A stretch of 64,000 nt of DNA from Pyrrhosoma nymphula (GCA_963573305.1 OY754336.1:14420699-14484698), one strand, 5' to 3'. Positions 47,025 through 57,270 are shown, counted from the first letter of the stretch. Notes: a model not told the origin generated them from the letters alone. A program made the numbers and translations.

Positions 47025-47280
47025 TGTATTAATAATAGTAACATTCATTCACTGTATTATTCACGCGTGAGAGAAATAAAGGTACACAATTCTATCAACA
47101 ACTATGCAAAAATAAAACAATACCTATTAATTGCTCACGTGGTTTGCATTTGCACGTTTATGAAGAAATTATGTTTATCAATAAATCCAAATCACTGCAC
47201 GAAAAACATATAAGTTATAAAAAGGCATGAAATTCTAGCGCTTTCGTTTACAATAACATCGTTAACAATTCGGAACTTAC

Positions 47281-47442
47281 CTCACAAAGACGGGCATCCT
47301 TCCCTGGAATCCAGTGAGCTCTGGATATCATTTGCAGCCATTTTCTTCTTCCTACTTCATTCCCTGCTCCCGAAGGGATAAGATATAACTTCGTGCCTTT
47401 CTTCGCCTGCGTTGAACAACCAACTGCACAACACTGAGACAT
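47281..47442 (-). CDS. THAP-type zinc finger, first coding exon
   Basis: 54 codons from the ATG at 47442 to an exact donor (GAG then GTAAGT at 47280). It starts MSQCCAVGCS, with LYLIPSG near residues 19-25, RRKWLQMISR near 32-41, and RLCE at the end. These match the C2CH THAP fold: first Cys pair near the N-terminus, the [FY]-x-[IF]-P motif, the conserved Trp, then a late Cys whose partner His should lie in the next exon. THAP domains bind DNA; in P elements they bind the transposon's own ends. No stop or frameshift interrupts the exon. It lies 195 bp inside the right terminal repeat, the expected place for the 5' end of a P-type transposase gene. It could also be a host THAP exon captured by a transposon. 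Confidence 0.75.
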
Positions 47443-47605
47443 ATTGACAACCAAATATAAAAAAAACGCTACGCTGCTTCACGAAAAACACAACCACTCC
47501 AATGCTTTCTAACGGGCAACTGACGCTAACAAAACACTCGCATAGGCCAAAAATGTAGGGAACCAATCAGAAGCCTCGATTGTTGGCATTTTCCGAGATC
47601 AAACG

Positions 47606-47636
47606 TTGACCGTACTTTAAAATCAAGAGCTTTAGT
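47606..47636 (-). repeat. P-type terminal inverted repeat, right
   Basis: 31 bp complementary to 44460-44490. The THAP exon is oriented away from this end. Confidence 0.85.
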
Positions 47637-47642
47637 TCTAGC
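47637..47642. repeat. Target-site duplication, right of P-type element
   Basis: TTCTAG directly after the terminal repeat, repeating 44454-44459. Confidence 0.65.
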
Positions 47643-47895
47643 CATTTTTATCTGGGAATAATTTATAGTTATGTTTGTGTATTTTGTGGTATATGACGTA
47701 CGCATCAAAACATTCGCAAGTCATCGCACTTGCACCGTAGCTTGGCGTTGTTTTGACATTTCAATTTATGTTCTCTGTGTTTTGATATTTCATGTATCAC
47801 AATTTCGTGCATATTGAGTGTATTATTCATCGATAAAACATATTGAAATAGTGTTTTAAATTATAAATGAAGTTTACTTAAACACATACATTGTG

Positions 47896-47951
47896 CTTCC
47901 TTTCTGGCACTTCACCTTACACATTAGTAAGGTGAAGTGCCAGAAAGGAAG
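47896..47951. repeat. Perfect 25-bp-arm hairpin
   Basis: Arms 47896-47920 and 47927-47951 are exact complements around the loop ACATTA. It lies inside the Helitron-like repeat. Arm length and loop are compatible with a small-RNA precursor or a nested palindrome. Confidence 0.85.
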
Positions 47952-48007
47952 TGTATATCTTACGATGAGCTTCCATAAATTTAAATTGTACTCATCTGCA
48001 TTATATG

Positions 48008-48041
48008 CAACTTCAATTCAATGCAACTTCAATTCAATGCA
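48008..48041 (+). repeat. Short tandem duplication
   Basis: ATGCAACTTCAATTCA occurs twice in tandem. Confidence 0.6.
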
Positions 48042-48189
48042 ACCTGCAACTTTTTATTTACAGTGCTTGTGTCGATGATTCTAAAAAAAGCTTATACATA
48101 TGAAAAAACGAAACTGTCAGACATTTACACACAAACAAAATCAGAAATATCTTTTTTGCAATCACATTATTATACTTACCACGAATCTC

Positions 48190-48369
48190 ATGAAAAGTAC
48201 CACCTCTTTCGCTAAATGTGCCAATGACAAGCACCAAATATCGTCTGGCCATTACACGAAAATTAAACGGCGCAGGATAACGAGAAATTGCACTCATTTT
48301 TTTATTTTGCAACAGCAAATCGTACAATGACGAAAAGATTGAAAAGTCAAACTCATTGTCAAATGTCAC
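48190..48369 (-). other. Open frame ending at a splice donor, inside the Helitron-like repeat
   Basis: A minus-strand frame starting near 48369 (MTFDNEFDFSIFSSLYDLLL) continues through a second Met (MSAISRYPAPFNFRVMARRY, then LVLVIGTFSERGG) to TTCGTG followed by GTAAGT near 48185. The ATG context and donor look like a first exon. No protein family was recognised. It may be a captured gene fragment, which Helitrons often carry, or chance. Confidence 0.3.
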
Positions 48370-48477
48370 TTAGTATATAGTTTATCGAAAATTCGAATAT
48401 TGAAAAAATGTTTGCCGAACCCGCTAATAGAAGGCAAGCCAACGTTCGAGAAGGACAACGTCTGCTGGGTCCGCTAA

Positions 48478-49940
48478 TATTATATAAATATCTTTGGCGT
48501 TTGGGAGAAGCTAGTGGTTAACACATACAGTCCTATAATGATTGCTATGGTGTGCACGATTGATTTTGACGTTTTAGTAATGCTGTCAGAGCGTAAATTG
48601 ATAATTCTCAGGGAGCCGTGAGTTTGGGATTCTGAGTTTAAAATGACGTTTTTCCTGTTTGACTTCCTGCTTTATCTCTGCCTACAAGCACAGCCAAACG
48701 GTACCTTTTCGTAGTAGTGGTCACTTGTATCACGTTTGCCTCGTTTATTGAGTGATTGGCTGCAATTTGATGAATGTGAAACCTCCAATTGATTTGTAAA
48801 ATTGCTACTCCTGAAACTCTATTCTGTCCCCTACTACCAGTCGTTTCATACTTGCCATTCCTTGATGATAGGTGAGGAATCTAATGCTCCCTAATAAAAC
48901 ACTCCCATTACTTATTTTTTGGTGCTAGATTCCTTAAACTTTGACTATTTGGTTTCGTGTGTTCCTAATGTATTCACGCGCACATTAATGCCAAGTTTTT
49001 ATTGTTTAAAATTAAAATTGTTTCTGTTTAACAACGTAACTTGTAAGCTTACGGTTGCTACCAAATACCGCAAAAATTGATAGGAAAATATTCCAAAAGT
49101 GAGTGCGGTAAAAGACTGATATTTTAAAATATGGACTACTGTCTTCTATCACAAAGCATAGGTATTCATAGAATTTTTATGATATAATATCTCATGAAAA
49201 CTACTATAGGCTTGTCTTATGATACATTTACCTACCTCATAAATTTCTTAAAACAAATAGTTAAAATGGAGTTCCTGAAACAATTATACACCTCCTCGGG
49301 AAATTGAAACCCCTTAGGCCACTGTCTTAGAAACCTAGGAGTAGAATCCCGTAGTAGTTTCAACTAGTCGATTGAGTTGAACCATGGCCTTTCGATTTAT
49401 TTTTATCCATATGTTGCTGCTCGCCGATCGTCAGTGTTTTTTTCTTACCGCCACAAGATTCGACTCCAAGCGCTAAGAGTCATTTGTTTCGAGTGTGAGC
49501 TAATTGATGACCCATTATACGTCTACTGACGAACCAGATCGAAGACTGTCGATAATGTTTTAAAATATTACTCAGCGGGCAGCGGTTTTATCAAGTTGCC
49601 TCTTCAGAATATAGCGTTTCTCATCCCGCAATGTTTTGTTCGACTGTTTGTAGAGCTCAGGTTTTTTTCTTCCTTTTGGGTAAAAAAAACGGCCATGATT
49701 TAAGGCTCGCGATCACTCAAGAGCGCTGTCTGAGCTTTCACTTCCCCGGAGCATTCCAGCCCTAGGGACTGCTTTAATTGGAAGCCATCGCATTTTGAGC
49801 TCCAAAACATTCTTCCAAATCGGTTATAATGAAGGCGTTCCCATTTGAAAAGGAAAGAAAGACTTGCGGGAAGAATGTTGAATTGCGGTGGAAAGACAGC
49901 GATGGTATTCGTCTTCAAATCTTGGTTCCAGCTCGGAATA
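48478..49940. other. Unannotated stretch
   Basis: No gene or repeat recognised. Confidence 0.5.
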
Positions 49941-49969
49941 TCCAACACTTTTGTGTTCAAAATTTCCAT

Positions 49970-50065
49970 GAATAAAATTATATCACTGAACCGGTATTCG
50001 AACCCTGATCTCCCAATGGACGGCCAAAGAGGTTGGATCGTTTAACCACCAATCCAACATAATTC
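49970..50065 (-). mobile_element. tRNA-like SINE head
   Basis: Minus strand: A-box-like ATTGGTGGTTAAACGATCC (50035-50053), then B-box-like CAGGGTTCGAATACC (49993-50007). A 7-bp acceptor stem could not be formed, so it is not called as a tRNA. Confidence 0.5.
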
Positions 50066-50764
50066 AAAATGTAAAGGTAGTTTGAGCAAGATATAACCTA
50101 ACTTAAAGTTTAGTTAATTGGACTTCATTTTATAGAAAAAATGCCATCATTCTATTGGCTCGATAATATCAGCCACTTAATTGCACTAAGTTTATAAATG
50201 CTGTCCTAAGAAAATAGAAGACGTATTCCATTGGATATATCACGGCTACGCGCTGCAAAGAGACGACATTTTAAACAATAACCTCATAAAAACAAAGTTT
50301 TTATTATACTCCCTTTATTTTCATATGCATTACGTTACGTTTTAATTTATAATATTCTCAGTTTATTTTATTATATATTTATTTCATTGTTTTATGGTAT
50401 CTTTGCCATTAAATATAGTATTATCACATTGCTAATACATTTAATTTGTGAAAGGAAATCATTCTATCTACACTGATAATTCAAATTATTCAGACATTCG
50501 ACAACCATTAGGAGCATTAGTAATTCGATATATGACATTTATATTCATTGTTGAACATTCATTAGCGATAATCGCAATTGTTGGCTCACCACGGTCCATC
50601 TCCCACAACGTCCAAGGGCGCTAAGTGCTAAGTGCTTTGATCGCCGTCATTAATGAATAATTAGCGAGTAAAATATTGCAAAAAAAAGTTTAGAGGGTAA
50701 TTCGATGATGAAAATAAAATTTATAAAGATGTAAGTGAAAACGACTATGAAAAAAAAGGTACAA
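50066..50764. other. Unannotated AT-rich stretch
   Basis: Nothing recognised. Confidence 0.5.
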
Positions 50765-50850
50765 CAACTTCCCCAGCAGGGAATCGAACACCGTACCTTC
50801 CATTCCACAGTCCACTACCTTACCCCTGGGCTACCTTGTAAGCTCCTTAC
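50765..50850 (-). mobile_element. tRNA-like SINE head
   Basis: Minus strand: TAGCCCAGGGGTAAGGTAG (A-box region) and GGTGTTCGATTCC (B box, 50780-50792), with tRNA-like spacing. The flanks do not pair as an acceptor stem, so a SINE or tRNA relic is preferred. Confidence 0.5.
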
Positions 50851-51059
50851 CTATTTCTTCTTTAAAACTTACCTCAATGACTTACATTGTGCCAGCTGGG
50901 GAGCGACTAACGTTTTAAAAAAATAAAACAGATAGTTTCTAACTTAAATTTCGTGAATCCTGAAAATTATAAAAGAAACACTCGGCAATAGTAGCATAAC
51001 GAGCCAGTAATAATAAAATTCCTTGAATATTACAATTCACCGTTGCAACTTTGGTCATT

Positions 51060-51410
51060 GAATGAAAGTCGTGTGTGGAATAGCGGTTATTTCTCTTATA
51101 TTATTATTATTAAAGTATTACCCAGAAGAGAATAACACTTTTCCAATCGATTTGAAAATGATTTCCAACTGGTTTGATGCAGTGATTTTCAGTTCCTTTG
51201 ATTCTGTTTTGAAAATTGAAACACATGGAAAACAGTTGAAGCACAGTTGGAAAACAGTCCAAGATGGCGGCTGTATTCGAACTCATTTCCACGTTCCACT
51301 GATTTGAATCTCGTTTCCACGTTCCAACTGATTTGAATCTCGTTTCCACGTTCTAACTGATTTGAATATCTTTCCTTCCTCCCCTCAGATTAGAGTCTCA
51401 TATCCCCTAT
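51060..51410. repeat. Irregular GATTTGAAT repeats with a ~29-bp array
   Basis: At 51285-51370 the unit CTGATTTGAATCTCGTTTCC followed by ACGTTC(C/T)AA recurs about three times. Upstream, looser GATTTGAA and GGAAAACAGT(T/C) units recur. A related block, complementary in orientation, lies at 52880-53110. Confidence 0.6.
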
Positions 51411-51636
51411 TCTTACCGATTTGAATATTTGGTTCTAAGTAGGTAGTGGTCAAACTAGATAGCCAATCACACACAACACTTGTTTGATTCGGTGAATCAT
51501 TCTTGGCCAAATAACATCCCCTTTCTTACCGATTTGAATATTTGGTTCTAAGTAGGTAGTGGTCAAACTAGATAGCCAATCACACACAACACTTGTTTGA
51601 TTCGGTGAATCATTCTTGGCCAAATAACATCCCCGC
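51411..51636 (+). repeat. 113-bp tandem duplication
   Basis: Two copies, 51411-51523 and 51524-51636, look identical by eye. They start TCTTACCGATTTGAATATTT and end CCAAATAACATCCCC. A young duplication continuing the GATTTGAAT theme. Confidence 0.9.
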
Positions 51637-52879
51637 GTTTACATTCGTTGAACCAGCCAAGCTTGGAGGAGGAGAGGGAGCAATAACAGGGTTAACCTAT
51701 ACACGTACAACCTCATGAAGAATACCTTCCCTCGTAATGAAATAATTTAGTCTCATTTCAAAAAATTTAATAGATAAATAATTATATACAATGAAACATA
51801 GGTATGGGCTCACAGTGGAAAAATAATAGCAATAATTGGGTATTCAAAGATTGGGTATTCTCTGCTATCTTCCAGCTCCTCCAACATTGCCCTGACATCC
51901 GGAGGGATTTCCTTCGCCTGGGACGCAGGTACCGACCTTAAGAAATGGAGAAGTCTATTTTAATCCCATGATACTAAGGGTAATTGACAGAATTAATTGG
52001 AATTACAATAATATTGGCCAAATAAGAACGATTTGAAATAAATCATTGGATCATTCTATTAAAGTTTTACACTATCAAATTTGTCTCATGGTAGAAAGAT
52101 ATGAAATTGTTAGTTTTCTTCAGTTTCAAAATGTTCCTTATCCACATACCCGAATTGAGAGGCAACACATAAATGTCTCCAGCATTAAAATACTTGCATC
52201 AAGGCTCCAAAATAGATATTCAACATAATTGAATCTTGTCACCTTTCTGTTTCAATGAGATTCCTTTCTTTGCTGAGATTCTCTCTTTTAGAACTTCACA
52301 ATCTTGAAAACCACCAACAATTGGGCATAGCTCTATCCTTTCACAAAACTCTATCACAGTCTTCTAGCCAAATTCTGACTTCGATAAGAGTGATGAAGTC
52401 CTCATCTCTCAGCGAAAACACTTAGTTGGTAATTAATCTAGCTATCTTACTGAGTGGAAATCCTCCAGGATAACTTTGCGAATGCTTCATGGACGACGAG
52501 TTTCAATACAAAAAACTGTACATAAATTGTATATGAAAACTATCGCCACCAGAGAAATACTTCTGATTTCCGAATAGTATATTGGGAAGCACAGGCACAA
52601 AGTCTCACATCACAATGTAAACAAACAGCGAACGAGTCTGTTACCGCTCAAAAGTGAGCCTCCGCGCCTGCAAAATAGTTCCATCGTACAGTATACAAGC
52701 CCTGTCAGGAATGTATCCTTTAAGATGTACGAGCGGATATTATGTATCGCATGAAGTTATTTAAGCTTCTTGCAAAGAAATAATTGGATATATTCCGTTT
52801 TAAGGAAAGTATCAAACTAATTTTTAATTCAAATGAGTTGAAAGACAGTTTTGGAAGTTAATATCAAGACAGCTTTTAA
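51637..52879. other. Unannotated stretch between GATTTGAAT blocks
   Basis: No gene recognised. Confidence 0.5.
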
Positions 52880-53110
52880 GAAAACGTGTTTCAAACCACA
52901 TTTAGTTCAGTATCAAAACACTATCTCAGGAAGACAGATGGGAACCAGCTCCTAGGAAACCAGATTCAAATCACGTCCTCAACTTCCTTTCCGCTGGAAA
53001 ACAGTGGAAATCAGTTTCAAAACAAAATCCAATCAAATTCTATGAATTCAAACCAGAATCAGACCAGATTCAAAATAATTGGAAACTGGTTTGTCTTTCC
53101 TGGTTACTGA
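52880..53110. repeat. Irregular GGAAACCAGATTCAAATC-type repeats
   Basis: Recurrent GGAAACCAG, CAGATTCAAA and AACCAGA units. They are the reverse complement of the GATTTGAATCTGGTTTCC units seen at 51060-51370, so the two blocks face each other. Confidence 0.45.
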
Positions 53111-53579
53111 TTTGCGAAAATGTACAAATTAACTTTGGACGAAGTCACGCAAATGGTTTCAAGAAATAACACCGTGTGTTGAATAATAATATCTTCGACT
53201 ACAGCCTGTTTTTTAGGTCATATAAATTTCAGTTTTCCTTTTTCTCTTTCTTGGGAAACATTGCTGTTGAGAGACTGGGACATGGAATTTTAAGGGAGGA
53301 ATGACGTTGCCAAACGAGGCACCACCAGCACGTCACAGCAGGGTGACGTACCGACCGTTTTATTTATAATTTTGGAAGTGATAATTTTGGAAAGTACAGC
53401 CATGTTTTCTAGAATTCCAAATTTTAAAATGCACCTAATTAAGTAACTAAACGTTCATTTTCAATCAACAACCTTGATGTAAGGCAATTTAATGAGTGTT
53501 TCTCTATTGTAATAAGGTTGGGGGTTGTTTTCCGGCAGAAAAGCGTTCGTTCCCCGCCCAGCATTATTCCCAAGTCGCA

Positions 53580-53780
53580 AATCGGGTGGTGGCTCAGTCG
53601 GTTTGGCGTTCTGTGTTTTAACGAGATCGTGGCTGGCGAAAGTGTTTTCGGTGGATCCAGGCCAATGTCGACGTGGCATTAAGACCCATATTCCCTTGCG
53701 TGCTTCTCTCACCACTCCGACGCATTTCCGAATTGAAATTCCGGCCGAAATCAAGAGGGCCCACTCACTGCCGATGCGGT
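53580..53780 (+). mobile_element. SINE-like sequence with tRNA A box
   Basis: GTGGCTCAGTCGGTTTGGCG at 53589-53608 is a very good polymerase III A box. The B box is weak (GTGGATCCAGGCC near 53650). A GC-richer 152-codon plus frame (53525-53983) spans it but is not a recognised protein. Confidence 0.4.
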
Positions 53781-53984
53781 CTGGACAAGAGCCATTCACG
53801 CAAATGGGTTTAACTCTTGAGGTCGATGATTCTCAACCCTTGGAGCGTGTTCTCACTCAAACGTGGAGTGTGCTTGGGTGTCGGGGGGAAGGGGAGATTG
53901 AGCAGAGTCCTCTGGATGGCGTTCACAAAACTACTCCCTCGACTCGGGAGGCAATGCCATCTAGCGGAGGGAGGATGAGTTGAA

Positions 53985-56726
53985 GCAGGTCACATTAGCC
54001 TTTGTGTATCATATCTACTTGTACGTGCTACGCTGCAAGCCGACTGAGGGGCTTGTGGCAGGGATGGGCACCAGTCATGAAGGAGGAAAATTATAAGGAA
54101 AAGCTATTGAAAGAGGGAAAGGACGAGAAGTGAAATTTGTGTACATGCGTGTTGTGTCGTAGGCTTGTATTCATAATACGGTCGTTAGTCGCTACGTGAA
54201 ACCGTCTTAATGAAGATCACCTAAGTTGATCTTAATCGAGCTACGAGTTCATAGTCGAAAAGTAGAGTCCTCATGAAGGTGGTCACGATGAAGATCTGCT
54301 TATTTTTAAATAAATTCTATCCGTATCCGATATCCGGAAGTATCAACCAATGGGAATCGCTATCTCATTAAATTTCATAACAGCCTTCGTTTATAAGAAC
54401 AACATAAATTATGCAATGATTTAAGTGGAAAATGGGAAGGAAAGCTTCACCATGACAATCCCGTATAAATGAGTATTTTTTTAAATATATCATGGAAAAA
54501 TAGAATAATGAGAGTTATTATATCTTCTTTTTCCTTTGTAATACCAAATTATTTAATCACGGCTGATATCTGACCTGCTTAATACGCCGGGTATCACTCA
54601 CCTGGTACGCTCCAAAAATTATTTCGTGGTAAATACTCAGTTTTCCTGTACTTAATTAACTGTAAAGATGGAGGGGTGCTCCTTCACCCAATATTATTTA
54701 GCGAGCTTGATTTTTTTCGTTCGAGTGATAAATAAAGTTTAGCTTGTAACCATGGATAGAGATTTTACTCTACCAGTTTTCATAGTACAAAATGAAAGTA
54801 AACATTTTCAGCGAGAAACTGAGGGGTCCGGGAGTAGTAATAATTTAAGAGTTCCAGCGTGTGGCCTTGACCGAGTCCCACAGCCTAATTACGCCACCCA
54901 CCAACCCAACCCATGCATCAATGAATACCGATCACCCAACCCAAGGCTATCAACTCGGATAACTCAAAAAATTAATGATTGTAGAGAAAATGTCAAGGCC
55001 ACGGACAAGTCCAGTTTTTTTTTTCTTAGGTCAAAAGTAGTCAAAAGTTTATTTTTAAATCTTAGGTGGCACATATCATAAATGTAAACGAATGCAATAT
55101 ATTTCATAATAAGGGAAGTGGAGTGATTTTTCAGTTTTTCAAAAAACCTTCCCCATTTCCACCCTCTTGGTCCGATTTTTCCCATTAACGAACTTGACCG
55201 AAAGTTATAAAAAAAACCTTTGAAATCTACCCGTGCTTCTAGGTCGGGCCTAAAGTTTTTTAATCGACTCATACCATTTTGTTCAATTATTGCAGTATAA
55301 ATTGTTTGTCGTGTCAAAAATTGTTCCAAAAAATGTTTTTAGTTAATATTAAGAATCTAAAACAACTTTGAACGAATCTAATAATGTGCCTGATGTGATA
55401 ACGAATCTAATGTACTGATGAAGTTATCATTTTTTGTCCGAAAACCCTATTTTTCCACCCCTTGAGTGAATGGTTGTTGTTATCAACAAATCTTTTGAAC
55501 AAGATTTTTTGGTCGTTGTCTTAGGAAGTATGATAAAATATGAAAAACTGTCCAGAAATTTTCCGGAAGTCGCACCATGGTAACGACTACAATAGGTGGC
55601 CTTTCTTTGCAATCTACCTAAAATAGCCTTTTTTCGAAATCTACCTAAATCAAGAGTATCTAAAAAAAAACTTAAAACGTTTAAAAAAAACCTCCAATAC
55701 GCTTGTGCCAGGTTTTCATGATGTCAAGCAAACGTTGTCTACAAGATGGATGTAGCCTTTTCTATAACATAATGCGTAACGACAGTTTAAGTTTTTAATA
55801 TTACCTTGGCTTACTTGACGTGAGCCTTATCAATGTGAGAACTCATTATCATCCTTTTGCATACCGAGTAAATATTTAACCACAGATTATAAAAACGAAC
55901 TTTAGAAAGAATCATTTAATTAATGCATAGAAAAAAATATGCCTCGTTCTTTCATAACCGTTGAGTCTGGATTAGTCGGACAATATCATTAGGAATTGTC
56001 ACCTCTGGTTAAGGGCGTTTATATTATTGAACATACTCAAGGAGCGTTACTCTCTCTCCAGTGAAAGACTTATTCCCATCAGTTGTTGTACCTTGTCTGC
56101 AGTTTTTTTCTTTTGAAATTGGCGCACGTAGTCAACCATTCCGACCATCCATCCCTCGTTCATTTTGCGCCGGAATATTGGGAATCTGCTGAATCCGGCG
56201 TATATGGGAGGAAAATGGGAAAAATATCTGAGTGGAAGGAGCCTTCGCGGAGTTGGAGAAATCACGGCATTATTATAATGGGTCTTCTTTCACGAGGGAA
56301 TCGGCAGACGCGGTGATTGTCGGCCGAGAGTGGTAGGGCGGAGGGGGGGATCGGAGGGGGGTGGGGATCGGAGGGGGGGTCTGCGGACTAGTCCGGCGGA
56401 CAAAGCCTCACCTCCTCCCTGGGTACCTATCCCCGCAATTTCCCCTCAAGCCCCCCATACTTTCTCTCTTCCCTTCACCGATTTTTTTCGCTCCTCGAAC
56501 CTCATTTGTTCCTTCCCTTTCATTTTCTCCCGTATCTCCCCTTTCCCTCTTCTTTATTTTTCTTTCCTGTTCAAGAAAATTGATATATAATGGAGGCGCT
56601 TTCTATGATATCTTTCGTTTGTATGTTCAAATGCTCGCCATCTTTGTTTTTCGACTTATGTTACATTAACAAGAGCTTTTTTTCTGCGAGCATAATTTTT
56701 AGCTTTGAATAACGTAATATTATTTC
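53985..56726. other. Unannotated stretch, ~2.7 kb
   Basis: No gene recognised. 56040-56580 is GC-richer, with a purine-rich stretch (56330-56390) followed by a pyrimidine-rich one (56400-56575). Confidence 0.45.
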
Positions 56727-56780
56727 CTGATGAGTTGTTCTCGGGTTTCCCACCGGGTTAGGCTTTCCATGATTGCCGAC

Positions 56781-56813
56781 GTTTCGGCAGGAGACTTTCC
56801 TGCCATATTCAAG
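56781..56813 (-). other. Stem-GAAAC motif, left arm
   Basis: CTTGAATATGGCAGGA, loop, TCCTGCC, GAAACG on the minus strand; a 7-bp stem directly before GAAAC. Same class as the CTGANGA-stem-GAAAC motifs. Confidence 0.35.
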
Positions 56814-56963
56814 GCTGTGGATGCGGACGGTCTTGGTGTTCCAGTCTTTATACTCTGTTCCTCCCACCGTGGTCTCCGTTCATTGGCTATCCGTTCCCGC
56901 CTATATTATGGTTTCCCGCCTTTTTCAAGATAGGGTTCCAGATACAGCTGAGACGAAAACCCT

Positions 56964-57034
56964 GATCCCTGTTGAGATTGTTGGTCGTGAGCCGGATCTC
57001 AATGGCCTCCTTAGTATTTCTATCCCAGTATCCA
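56964..57034 (-). pseudogene. Penelope-like endonuclease C-terminus
   Basis: The spacer of the palindrome carries WDRNTKEAIEIRLTTNNLNR on the minus strand, the EAIEI...NR signature after the GIY-YIG domain; the reading continues into the left arm as GFRLSCIWNPIL. Everything upstream is missing and replaced by the inverted arm. Confidence 0.7.
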
Positions 57035-57183
57035 GGGTTTTTGTCTCAGCTGTACCTGGGGCCCTATCTTGAAAAAGGCGGGAAACCATAATATAGGCGG
57101 TAACGGATAGCCAATGAACGGAGACCACGGTGGGAGGAACAGAGTATAAAGACTGAAACATCAAGACCGTCCGCATCCACAGC

Positions 57184-57216
57184 CTTGAAATTGGCAGGAA
57201 AGTCTCCTGCCGAAAC
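57184..57216 (+). other. Stem-GAAAC motif, right arm
   Basis: CTTGAAATTGGCAGGA, loop AAGTC, TCCTGCC, GAAACG; mirror copy of the left-arm motif. Confidence 0.35.
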
Positions 57217-57270
57217 GTCGGCAATCATGGAAAGCCTAACCCGGTGGGAAACCCGTGAACAACTCATCAG

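Larger units (their letters stand above)
44460..47636 (-). mobile_element. P-type DNA transposon, apparently deleted, with THAP exon
   Basis: Terminal inverted repeats of 31 bp begin CTAAAGC and end CTTAAAGTACGGTCAAC on the left and TTTAAAGTACGGTCAAC on the right; they differ at two positions. The canonical Drosophila P element also has 31-bp repeats. TTCTAG flanks both sides. About 195 bp inside the right end a minus-strand exon encodes a THAP zinc finger, followed by a coiled-coil segment, which is the order of domains in P transposase. The remaining ~1.9 kb toward the left end shows no recognisable RNase H-like catalytic domain and contains diverged direct repeats at 45481-45597 and 45732-45830. 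It has inserted into a Helitron-like repeat. Confidence 0.7.
44302..48477 (+). mobile_element. Helitron-like non-autonomous repeat, split by a P-type element
   Basis: The left end begins TCTTTTCTGTATAATTCTTC directly after an A, and continues with the arthropod repeat signature CCTAAACGGCTGGACCG. The right end is GGACAACGTCTGCTGGGTCC then GCTAA before a T. Helitrons start with TC, end with CTRR and insert between A and T, which fits. No terminal inverted repeat or helicase is present. Removing the 44460-47636 insertion and one copy of its target duplication leaves about 1 kb. The 3' stem usual for Helitrons is weak here, so the class is tentative. Confidence 0.5.
56727..57270. repeat. Large palindrome of Penelope-like 3' ends
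   Basis: Arms of 238 bp (56727-56964 and 57033-57270) around a 68-bp spacer are complementary, with identity well above 90% by eye. The minus strand through the spacer and into the left arm reads DRNTKEAIEIRLTTNNLNRD, then FRLSCIWNPILKKAG, the C-terminal end of a Penelope-like endonuclease protein followed by its 3' region. The right arm is an inverted copy of the 3' part only. Penelope-like elements are known for complex, partly inverted end structures. Confidence 0.85.

Noticed and set aside
50772..50845. tRNA gene on the minus strand
   Set aside because: Internal promoter boxes are good, but the ends do not pair into a 7-bp acceptor stem.
53525..53983. 152-codon open frame, the longest in the window
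   Set aside because: GC-richer sequence over a SINE-like A box; competing open frame on the other strand; no recognised domain.
55415..55450. Another hammerhead-like CTGATGA...GAAAA
   Set aside because: No pairing stem between the two boxes.
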